NCBI GenBank assembly: GCA_038030265.1
Contig: CM075942.1
Span: 68,452,926 to 68,516,925 of the forward strand
Source: Corythucha ciliata
Lineage: Eukaryota > Arthropoda > Insecta > Hemiptera > Tingidae
Reading direction: 5' to 3'
DNA length: 64,000 bases
Shown: positions 31,301 through 39,139 of the stretch, one piece after another
How positions within the stretch are numbered: position 1 is the first letter of the stretch
Layout of the letters: each line of letters starts with the position of its first letter
Translations under genes and position numbers: made by a program
The notes under the pieces: model-generated
The model's input: only the letters and a program-made list of their open reading frames with translations
Told to the model about the DNA's origin: nothing
Database searches by the model: none

Positions 31301-34300
31301 GACGCCCTCTCCCTGTCCCATACTCCGTGAGTCTTAATATCGGCCATTAGGCCTGGCTGTCCCAGTGTGCCTTCGCGCGTGACTGGCTCGACCATCACTC
31401 CCCTGAATGCTTGCCTGGTCAGCCCTGCCACCACATCCCGGATCTGATCATGGCCCTGCTTAACCTGCCCTCCATGTTCTTGCCCGCATCCATCGCAGCT
31501 TCCCTGAAGACTGAGCATTGGTTTCGAGTACCTTAAACAAAGTGCATCCTGGAACTGGGTTGAAGTGAGATCCAGACCATCTGCAACAGTTGGTATTATT
31601 GACAGCCATTGAGAGGCGTTCTCGTCTATAATCCGCTGCAGCGTCCGTCTTGCCTCTGGAGCCAACCCCTCCACCACCTGCTGGCTTTTCTCGGAGTCAC
31701 GCTGCTTACGGGCTCCTTTCTCAATCATTTGCTCCTGGGTGACTCTCATGGCGTGTCTGTTTCCATCAAACTCAGCCCCTGTTGAAACGGATTCGGCCAG
31801 CACTGACGTTGCCCTCTGTGAGGTACCTCACCTGACATCTGCGGTTTGTACTGGGTCTTCTATGGCTAGGCTCCCATGTTTCACAGGGAGGGCGAGGAGT
31901 TCGTGTTCAGTTGTGGAAGGGGTCCACCCCAGGATTGCCGGTGTCAGGCGTTGTCTTATTGCGTCCCTGAGTGGCTCACACTTTTCCACACACCCTTGCA
32001 CTACACGTTGTAGATACGCCTATTCCATTTGAAGAGACTTGGTAAAAGCTGTGTATGTTGCTTGGGGACTTTTTTGGGCACACTCTGCAAATGAGTCTAT
32101 GTGGTCTATCCATTTTGTGACTTTATCCCTCACATAACCCTCTGCGCCTGTTGAGCCGATGATGCCTCCCAAATACCTATGAGACCCGACCACCCTGAGC
32201 TCTGGGAACAACTGTCTCGCCTCTTCTTCCTTTCCTGGTTTTACTATGAGGTAGCTCTTCTGCGGTTCTGGGTGGTAGCCCCACTTTGATCCCTCCTGTT
32301 TGAGCAGGTTGAGCCACTCTTTTAAGTTTGGGAGGCTCCCTGCACATGCTGAGTCGTCGGCATACCAGCTTTGGCCCCACTGTGAGCCCTTCAGTTTTCT
32401 GATTAGAGGCAGGGTGCCTACTGCGTACATCAGCATGCCCAGAGGGTGACCTTGTGTTGTGCCTTCTCTGCTGAGGATTACTGCTTTGCTTCGTCTAAAC
32501 ACTGTTTGGGGGAAGCCACGGTATGTATTGAAGAGGAAATTGGCACACCGAGGCCAAAGCACCCTGGCATTCCACAAGGCTAATGGGCGGCACATGGCGT
32601 TAAATGCGTTTGATGCGTCCATAAGTAATACTCCCTCACAACCGTCCTGCGTTTCAAATAGCGTATTGATGCCATGCACCGCTCCTTCAGTTCCTGCTAT
32701 GATCCCTCCACACAGCTGGTCCGCTCCACACTCTTCTGTTAGGTCGCTGCCTGTCAAAGTGGCCATTGTTCTTGCGCATACTCTTTGGAGCACCTCCCCT
32801 ACACCGATCGGCCGGACCCCAGGCTTCTTGTCCAGGGCGACTCCTCGTCTTGCGAGCAAGGCTCGTATGCTTCCCCACTGAACGACTGTGTTTGCTAAAA
32901 GACGTGTAAGTGCAGCTACTGCGTCCCTCAAACGAGCACTATGAGCGCCGTATCGAAGCAAGAGATTCCTCCACTGTTCAGCGTCTGTGCCGCTTGGTCC
33001 GGCACTTCCTTTGAGGCGATGAGCTGCACGCTCCATGTGTCCTGGTGAGACGTTCACATCCATCCTGAAGTGGAGGTTGCTGGAAAGGAATGTCTCTGCT
33101 GCCGGGGTCATCTGATGAGGGTGTTTCTCCTTGAGGATGTCCAGCACATAACACGAAGATTCTCTCTGATGTGTGGGTCCCGTTGACTACCCCCATGATC
33201 TCTGAGGTCAGTAATGAGGCAAGTTTACGGCCTACGTTCCCTTGAGGGACTGTGTATTGCTTGCCCTGAAGTGTTGCTATCTGATACCATCGAGCCCCCC
33301 CCCCCACTCCTCGTCACCTCCCTCGTCTGCTGAGTTCACGAGACCTGCTCCGAATCCCTCCATTGTGGTTGAGATCTTTGCTGTGATTGAGACCTTTGCA
33401 GTGGTTGGACCCATGCTGTGGTTAGAACTTTGCAGTGGTTTGACTTTTGTTGTGATTGGGCCCTTGCTGTGGTCAGAACTTTGCAGTGGTTGGACCTTTG
33501 CTGTGGTAGGACCTTCACTGTGACTGGGCCTTCATTGTGATTGAGACGTTGCTTTCGTTTGAGGTTCTACTGTAATTACGGCTTAGCTGGGGTTGAACCA
33601 TGGCTCTGATGGTTGGGCCTTATAGGGTCATTGTTGTGTGTTGGGGCCTTCTTGTTGGTTTTGGAGTTTGGCTGCGATTAGAGCTTTACTGTGGTTTTAC
33701 GTAGGCCTTTCGAGGATGAAGCGAGGGTGGCACTGGGCCTGCTATACACAGCCAGGTGAAAGGGTCTCATTGAGTTTCGTCCCTGCAGGCTGGAATATCT
33801 CTCTACGGTCCTGGTATTTGGGTCCCGATAAAAATGCACCAAAGGGGGCTGTCATTGCCCTTAAAAGGGGTCGTAAACGAGCGTTTGGCCTTGCCATTGC
33901 GGTCAATTTTCTTGATTCCAAGGTGGTCAACCGTGGTTCTCGGGCGTGGAGGCTCTTCGTTGCACTTACGAGAGTGTTCGATACGTGACCACTGACTTTG
34001 TACGTTATAAAAAGTGTGCAAGTAGCCAAAGTAGCAAAAAACATGAGAGTCCCTTCGTGGTTTGACCAAAATCGAATCTTTTCCTGGTTTCGGGTCTCTA
34101 ACATGTCTGTTTAAAATGCAATCGTGGGAAGGGGGGGGGATGCAACACATTTTAATGGTCCAAGGGGGCGTCACCGTGAAAAGGTTAAGAACCACTGTCC
34201 CCTAGAGGAACAGGGAAGTAAAACTTGAGCAAACTAATTCAATATCAATTGCAAATAAATTCACATTCAAATTCAAACTTATAGTTGCCGACGCAGACAG

Positions 34301-36788
34301 CTCGCCCCGCAGGGTTTGCGCTCACTTGCCCTGAAACTTGCAGTTTTGCTGATAAAAAGCCCCAAACTTGCAATTTTGCAGATTTGTAATTGTAGTGAAT
34401 TTTACCTCGGGCTTTGCACGTAAAATTGGGTTTCGAGCTCAATTTCAGACCTGAATTACCACTTTTCCTCTATTTTATCCTCCAGCTAGCTATTTTCACT
34501 ATTTTATAGCTGCGAATTTGTGGTTCCTTCACTTTTAGCATTGAATTAGTGTTTTCTCTTAATTTTAACCGCGCGGATTCGTTCCAAGAAAGGGCACATT
34601 AGAGCATTTTACCCGCAAATTAGCAATTTTATTCCACTCGTAGCCGTGAATTACAGCTTTTTCTGTGTCCCTTTCTTTATCTCTGTAAGTTAGACTTTAT
34701 ATCCAGAAACAGCGAATTAGCGTCGCCTCAATTTTAACCGATAATTGGCGTTTTCTCAAATTTTTTGTGTCACCCCCCCTTACCTAACCAAAGGGGGGTG
34801 CTACCCCCCTTACCTAACCATCATTTTTTTGTTTCTTTCATTATTCGAAAACTTTCAGCAGGAAAAGGGGCAGTATTGATAGGGAACGCTTAGGAGTGAA
34901 GAATAAGTTAGTCCCTTACCGCATCTGCTGCTATTTCTGATGGCTGTTATGAGAAATCGATATTATATTGCTGATTATCGATTATATTGCATCAATGAAC
35001 CATTTTCGAGTTTCATTACTTCCCTACTACTTCCAATTCGTTCATTGTGCTCTCTGGAATACAGGCGTTCCTCTGGTGACGGCTCATCCGAATGTCGCCC
35101 ACGACTATTTCATAGCCGACTCTGACAGTAACCTGTTGATTAGTTGCTTGGATCAAATCGAACATGCTGGAAAAATTGCTGCCAATAATGCCGTACCTTT
35201 GCTTGTAATAGACGCCAGATACAGGTATCACCGCAGTCAACAAATTTATTGTCCATATCTGGAAACATTCTTAAGTTAGTCTTCAAGGGAGAATGCCAGC
35301 ATAAAAGTGAATGTCGACCCGAATACAAAAGATGCGAGCCTCGTTGTCGACACTAAGGACTTTTCAACACTCGAATACAAAGATTTAGGCCTCGATAATG
35401 CTTTCTACGCTAAAAGTAACGCTCTGATAATTTACTCGTCGGGAGCTACGGGTTCTCCTAAAGGTTTTATTACCTGTTCCTATTTTTTTTTTTAATGATT
35501 AGAATTAAATTTTATAATAAAACAGGAGCTGTATTCAGTCATTCAAACATAAACGCTCAGACAGCTAGCGTAACTGAAGCTTGGAGGCTCACAAAACGAG
35601 ACTGTTTCTTGCTGGCCATTCCTCCTGAAAGCCACCCCTCTATTATGTCATCTTTTATTGCGCCACTTTCGATTGGAGCCCGGTATACTGATTTTCTTTA
35701 TCTTTAAAACCGGGGAATATAAATTTTTTTACTTTATATTTTATTAAAGAGTGATTTTACTGAGTAAATCATCTCCGGAGGATATTTGGGTTGAATTGTT
35801 GGGCATTCGTAAGGCCCCGGAGACGCGTCCCAATATCATGCTGACTCGGCCCCCAGTTATTGAGAAACTGATTGATACGTATGAAACAAAGTTGACTAAA
35901 AATGAAAGAATGACTGACTATATTAGAAACGTGTGTAGCACAAGAATAAGGTAGGATAGAAGACATTGTTGGCTAATTCCACATCAACAATACTTCAAGC
36001 AAAAGTGTTTCATAATACAGGATTATTTCATGCGGCTCAGCGCCCATTTCGAAGAAAACCTACGACAAATGGGAACAGTACACTGGTCACCAGGTAATCG
36101 AAAGATATTCGACGAGTGAGACCGGCATGGTCATGTCAACCCCGTTGCACGGGTCCAAACAACACGGAACTGTCGGTCTCCCCATGCCGGGATACAGAGT
36201 TCGATTGACATCACCAGACGGTGGTGCTCTAGTTGCGGAAGGAAACCGCTCTGCCACCAAAGTGTTTGGTGTGTCCCAACCAGCGACAGGAATGCTTCAA
36301 GTTCGGGGCGACGGAGTGTTTACTGGTTACTGGCGGAAGCCTCACAAGAGTAACGAGAGTTTAACTCGAGACGGCTGGTTCAAAACTGGTAAAGTATGAT
36401 CGTTATAAAGCATTTTTAATTCGGCTATTTAAAAAAGAGTAAAAAATAAATAAATAAATATACATTTGAAAGCATTCCAAGTTTGAAATTTCAAAGTTGC
36501 ACAATCCCCTTCCCTCTTCTCTTCGTCTATACCATGCCGAGCTTTATTTTTATTAATTCGCTTCTTTTTTTCTCTCTCCTCTGAGTAAAACTCTTCAATT
36601 TTTGTCTTCGTCTAAAAATTTCAGGTGACTTGGGGCAGTACAGCCGGGGCGCCTATTCAGTGTTGGGACGAGCCACAACAGACACTTACAGCGTTGGTTC
36701 AAATAGAGTGTCTTTGCTCGAGGTCGAAGCGATGTTGAGAGACCACCCGGAAGTCATAGAAGTGGCTGCCGTCGGAATCCGAGACACG
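28143..36788 (+). CDS. Divergent ACSF3-like acyl-CoA synthetase gene (partial, seven exons)
   Basis: Seven exons (28143-28381, 35065-35224, 35300-35463, 35526-35682, 35750-35950, 36021-36388, 36625-36788) join in phase at GT-AG introns. They encode about 480 residues colinear with ACSF3, the mitochondrial malonyl-CoA synthetase of the adenylate-forming ANL family. Human-type landmarks match in order: an ERVTLLVSNDANMV segment, GVPL, the phosphate loop IIYSSGATGSPKG, a KWEQYTGHQVIERY segment, GWFKTGD, and LLEVEAMLRDHPEV. Missing are the N-terminal exon (expected transit peptide) and the last exon or exons (the catalytic-lysine region). Several core motifs are altered (the histidine motif after the P-loop, YGMTE, and the hinge loop). 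It may be a diverged paralogue or a decaying gene, but there are no stops or shifts in the exons. Confidence 0.8.
28382..29639. other. Start of the large ACSF3-like intron
   Basis: Non-coding. The part at 28958-29116 is described separately. The rest shows no gene or clear repeat. Confidence 0.45.
28958..29116. repeat. Palindrome cluster, possible small MITE
   Basis: The 12-bp perfect palindrome ACTCGGCCGAGT occurs at 29031-29042 and 29061-29072. Partial versions (GCTCGGCCGA and CTGGGCCGAGG) lie at 28986-29010. The cluster is enclosed by inverted words, CCTAATTACAC at 28965 and GTGTAATTCGCCTTTAGG at 29096. The whole could be a short non-autonomous DNA element. Confidence 0.45.
29640..30668 (+). 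repeat. Minisatellite, 17-18-bp unit (left part)
   Basis: About sixty tandem units of CCTTTGCTGTGGTTGGA with variants (GCAGTGG, TTAGA, GATCAAA). Larger blocks also repeat: 29690-29870 resembles 30120-30290, so there is a higher-order period of about 420 bp. Open frames through it are Trp/Leu/Cys-rich repeats without gene character. Confidence 0.85.
30886..31850 (-). pseudogene. Restriction-like endonuclease part of the LINE, copy 2
   Basis: The frame runs from about DVR near 31850 (interrupted by a TGA in place of tryptophan near 31828) to its stop near 30886. An in-frame deletion of about ten residues removes the H and last C of the CCHC knuckle (CDGCGQE continues straight into HGGQVKQ). 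The nuclease segment LMADIKTHGVWDRERASFYD is kept, as is the whole C-terminal end, which copy 1 has frameshifted. Confidence 0.8.
32020..33147 (-). pseudogene. Reverse transcriptase part of the LINE, copy 2
   Basis: A 375-codon frame starting MLDILKEKHPH, nearly identical to copy 1 from residue 260 on. It includes RT motif A DASNAFNAM, motif B GTTQGHPLGML (the conserved aspartate is replaced by histidine) and catalytic WYADD. It ends at a TAG where copy 1 has a tryptophan codon (QMEW). Just upstream, near 33147, sequence equivalent to about 14321-14621 of copy 1 is deleted, joining GTGTTATGTGC directly to TGGACATCC. Confidence 0.8.
33358..33640 (+). repeat. Minisatellite, 17-18-bp unit (right part)
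   Basis: Resumes the CCTTTGCTGTGGTTGGA array after LINE copy 2 and becomes increasingly degenerate towards 33640. Before the insertion it was one array with 29640-30668. Confidence 0.8.
33641..34439. other. Intron sequence without recognisable features
   Basis: The open frames at 33638-33988 (plus) and 33742-34195 (minus) overlap and resemble nothing known. I treat them as chance. Confidence 0.4.
34440..34770 (+). repeat. Short-period array, family B fragment
   Basis: About ten degenerate units (GCGAATTTGTGG, GCGAATTAGCGTCG and similar with CTCAATTTTAAC). It is followed at 34772-34820 by a small direct duplication of CCCCCCTTACCTAACCA, which also forms a hairpin with AGGGGGG. Confidence 0.65.
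35065..35224 (+). CDS. ACSF3-like gene, exon 2
   Basis: Encodes GVPLVTAHPNVAHDYF through LLVIDARYR. The acceptor is AATACAG at 35058-35064 and the donor is CAG|GTATCA. The glycine codon is completed across the long intron. The segment corresponds to the part of ACSF3 that follows the conserved WMSG. Confidence 0.8.
35300..35463 (+). CDS. ACSF3-like gene, exon 3 (phosphate loop)
   Basis: Encodes IKVNVDPNTKDASLVV through NALIIYSSGATGSPK. The P-loop motif of adenylate-forming enzymes is recognisable, but SSGATGSPKG departs from the usual TSGTTGxPKG at two positions. The acceptor is GCCAG at 35299 and the donor is AAAG|GTTTTA. Confidence 0.82.
35526..35682 (+). CDS. ACSF3-like gene, exon 4
   Basis: Completes the P-loop glycine, then reads AVFSHSNINAQTASVTEAW through FIAPLSIGAR. 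The conserved histidine-rich motif (HHxHG in ACSF3) is replaced by PESHPSI. Introns on both sides are only about 60-70 bp. Confidence 0.8.
35750..35950 (+). CDS. ACSF3-like gene, exon 5
   Basis: Encodes SSPEDIWVELLGI through MTDYIRNVCSTRI, matching the ACSF3 stretch around the PTIY segment (here LTRPPVIEKLID). The acceptor is TTAAAG at 35749 and the donor is AAG|GTAGGA. Confidence 0.8.
36021..36388 (+). CDS. ACSF3-like gene, exon 6
   Basis: Encodes IISCGSAPISKKTYDKW, QVIERYSTSETGMVMS, VGLPMPGYRVRL, the GVFTGYWRKP segment and GWFKTG. The A5 motif usually reads YGMTE; here it is YSTSE. GWFKTGD is kept, with its aspartate in the next exon. The acceptor is ATACAG at 36020 and the donor is CTG|GTAAAG. 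Confidence 0.85.
36625..36788 (+). CDS. ACSF3-like gene, exon 7
   Basis: Encodes GDLGQYSRGAYSVLGRATTD, then TYSVGSNRVSLLEVEAML and DHPEVIEVAAVGIRDT. The A8 hinge normally has GRxxxxIKxxGxKV. The length is preserved, but the lysine and second glycine are gone. It ends at ACG|GTAAAG. The exon or exons for the C-terminal catalytic lysine were not found up to 38 kb. Confidence 0.82.
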
Positions 36789-36870
36789 GTAAAGTTTTCA
36801 ACAATTTTATATTTTTATTGGCAGGTAAAAAGTATAGTATCACAGCAGTTGTATGAAAAATAGGGGTCTT

Positions 36871-37449
36871 TTAGAAGCTTTTACCCTTGTTAGAGGCAAT
36901 TAACTGGGAAATTAGAGAACCTAAAGGTACTGTCATCATTTTTGTTCGGTATTTCGGCGAATTGGAACGTCGAACTCCAACAGATCCCATTTGTGAAAAA
37001 TATAAAACGACGTCACCCGACGACGGCGAGGGTGATCGTGACAGAGAAAAGTCCTTCTCCACCAACACCTCCTCTTCACTCTTCTCCTTCTCGTTAACAC
37101 TTCCCAACTCATCAACAGCTCTCTCAAGCTCATCCATTGACTGCTCACTGTCACTTAATAATTGTCCAGAATTTTTCACTGCCACTTTCAACTCCTCTTG
37201 CTCTTCAATCAAACTCATCACACGGTCCAGCATTTCATCCAGTTTCTTGCTCGCCGCGCACCGCTCCCTCGCCTTCACCCTTTTCACTTCGCACTGAGCA
37301 CAAGTCCACCGAGTTGACGTCAAAGTTTGCCCTTCGCCCTCTGTGACCGGTAGACATCGAATGTGGATGAGAATTCCGCACGAGTCGCACAAAAGAACCT
37401 GCTGCCCGCTTCGTATTGACACGCGGCAATTGCAACACTCGTTGGGCAT
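36871..37449 (-). pseudogene. PHD-finger LINE ORF1 fragment
   Basis: A 192-codon minus-strand frame starting MPNECCNCRVSI, with a C4HC3 PHD-like finger (CCNC, LCDSC, IHIRCLP, WTCAQC). An acidic and hydrophobic coiled-coil-like stretch follows (LDRVMSLIEEQEELKVAVKN, MDELERAVDEL). It resembles LINE ORF1 proteins, like the one at 24871-25977, but it lacks the C-terminal FP-like domain and is probably 3'-truncated. It lies only about 80 bp past exon 7 of the ACSF3-like gene, on the opposite strand. It could alternatively be a short host PHD gene. Confidence 0.6.
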
Positions 37450-38594
37450 CTTTCAAGTTTGATACTGGCGCGGGTTTCCTAATTATGAGCTCACTATATT
37501 TTTTTATTCTAAGGAGTTTGGCTCAATATTTTCCCCGTTGACTCAGCCGCATGCGGTGGTAAAGGTTGAATCGTTTGAAAAAAATAAAGAGTTTATTTTT
37601 GAAACATTCTCCCGCTAAACCCACAGTCCTAAAATAGCTGTCGAAATTGAATTCTCGTGAGAGAGTTCTTATCTTTATAGTATGTCGTTTTAATAAACAC
37701 TTTAAACTCCTTCCACGGTATATATCTATCTCAAATGTTTCAAAACAATAATTGTTCACTTACAAAATGACTGGACAATTTTTTTATTGTCGCGTTTCAT
37801 GCTCCGAATTGGCTCTAATCCAGGCGCCGACTCGGTTTCCAAGACTGACCAAACCCTTTACGAATATTCATGTTGAGGACATAGGCGGATCAAGGTGGAG
37901 GAGAAAGGTATTTAAAACTTAACAGCAAAATTACCAAAAGTTATGTACTCACGTCTGTCAGGGTTAAAAATCTAGAGCTTGCAAAGAAAGGGCCTCAAGC
38001 TCTCTACGAGCTGCCACTCCAGAGGGGCCCCTTATGCTTAGAACAAAATCACCCGTGCAATTGGATTTTTGAATGAGGGAAACCTCGCGAAATTGGCTTA
38101 TGAAGGAGACAACATAACGAAAATTGGCCGGCCTTTTTCTCCCCCGAAATCGGAAACCAATGCGACAGCCCTTTGCCAGCTACGCCCAGAAGTGGAGCCT
38201 GCACAAAACAAACAACGAATACTGACGTCAATTCAAACAAGAACGTGAACAAGACAAAGACAGTACAACAACCAAACAGGCGACAACGAATGAATTATAT
38301 CATCGGACATCCAGCTGGGACCGCCAATCGGTCCATTCCCCCCCCCCCCACCCGCACTGAAGGGCTTGAGCTTGAAGCCCTCCCGAGCACATGCGTCGCG
38401 TCATTCGTTCCTGTGCGTGAGCCGGTGGACCACTGCCCCCCCACCCACCCATCTTGCGGGGAGACCATTTCCCCGAAGGCCCAGAATCACATATTGGACC
38501 TCCTTCGACGCCCGCCGTTCCTCCAAACTGTCGTGCCAAACAAGAAGAGCTTCACCAATACGTGACAACAGACCAACGCCGCTCTCCAGCGCGC
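37450..38594. other. No recognisable gene
   Basis: No missing ACSF3-like C-terminal exon could be identified. GC content rises after about 38160, but the overlapping frames on both strands do not resemble known proteins. Confidence 0.4.
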
Positions 38595-38845
38595 CGCAAC
38601 CCAGCGGGCCTGGGTTCGAATCCAGCCATTGCCAATTACACTGTAAGGCTGCGGCGAGCTGTGACACGGCACACCCGGCTTCGTGTGGGCGTTCCCGGCG
38701 ATGTGCGTTCAACAAACCGTGCACCGACCGAAACGCCCGCGTAGTATGGGTGTGAAGTCCATAGTTAGGTCTGGGTATGGCGTAGGAGCCCAAGGGAGGC
38801 TTAGGCGCCTGCCGGGTTCAAAGCCCGGACAAAGAAGAAACGCCG
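38595..38845 (+). repeat. tRNA-derived SINE-like segment (two B-box motifs)
   Basis: GGTTCGAATCC at 38613-38623 is an exact pol III B box within a CTGG/CCAG stem. A second T-arm-like hairpin (CCGGG, loop TTCAAAG, CCCGG) lies at 38812-38828, with an A-box-like TGGCGTAGGAG at 38778-38788 about 25 bp upstream of it. No complete cloverleaf can be drawn, so tRNA-derived SINE pieces are more likely than tRNA genes. Confidence 0.35.
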
Positions 38846-39139
38846 CTTTCCTGAATGTGTCCAGGACCCAGCCCAGTGACCCCGCTTGATTCCTATCCTT
38901 AAAGAGGCAGAGGGGGACAAAATACAACTTCCTGCCGAAAGGCATTAGAACTCACAATCCAATAACGAAAACAATATCCATAACAAAAATAACCACCACC
39001 CAGCGTAATCCAACAACTAAAAGACCTCAAGTAAACAAATAAGTAAACCAACCACTTTAAAAACCACCATGCCGCCACCAGACGGCCCAGAGCCGCCACC
39101 ACAAAAAACCACACTAATTCAATTCTGCCCGCTTACCCA

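Larger units (their letters stand above)
30669..33357 (-). mobile_element. Non-LTR retrotransposon with restriction-like endonuclease, copy 2 (5'-truncated)
   Basis: On the minus strand it matches copy 1 from about 14110 to the end of the frame, then has about 220 bp of 3' UTR ending in GATTAAAAAAAAA (T run at 30669-30676 on the plus strand). It is inserted in the minisatellite, which resumes at 33358. Both edges carry a GTGGTTG(G)AG word that could be a target duplication, though the repeat makes this ambiguous. The 5' truncation and A tail are typical of target-primed insertion. It carries an internal deletion of about 300 bp and at least two nonsense changes. Confidence 0.85.

Noticed and set aside
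33638..34195. Overlapping frames of 116-130 codons on both strands
   Set aside because: No recognisable domain or splice context; mutually exclusive frames in intronic sequence.
38812..38828. tRNA gene
   Set aside because: The T-arm is good, but no matching acceptor stem or anticodon arm can be drawn.
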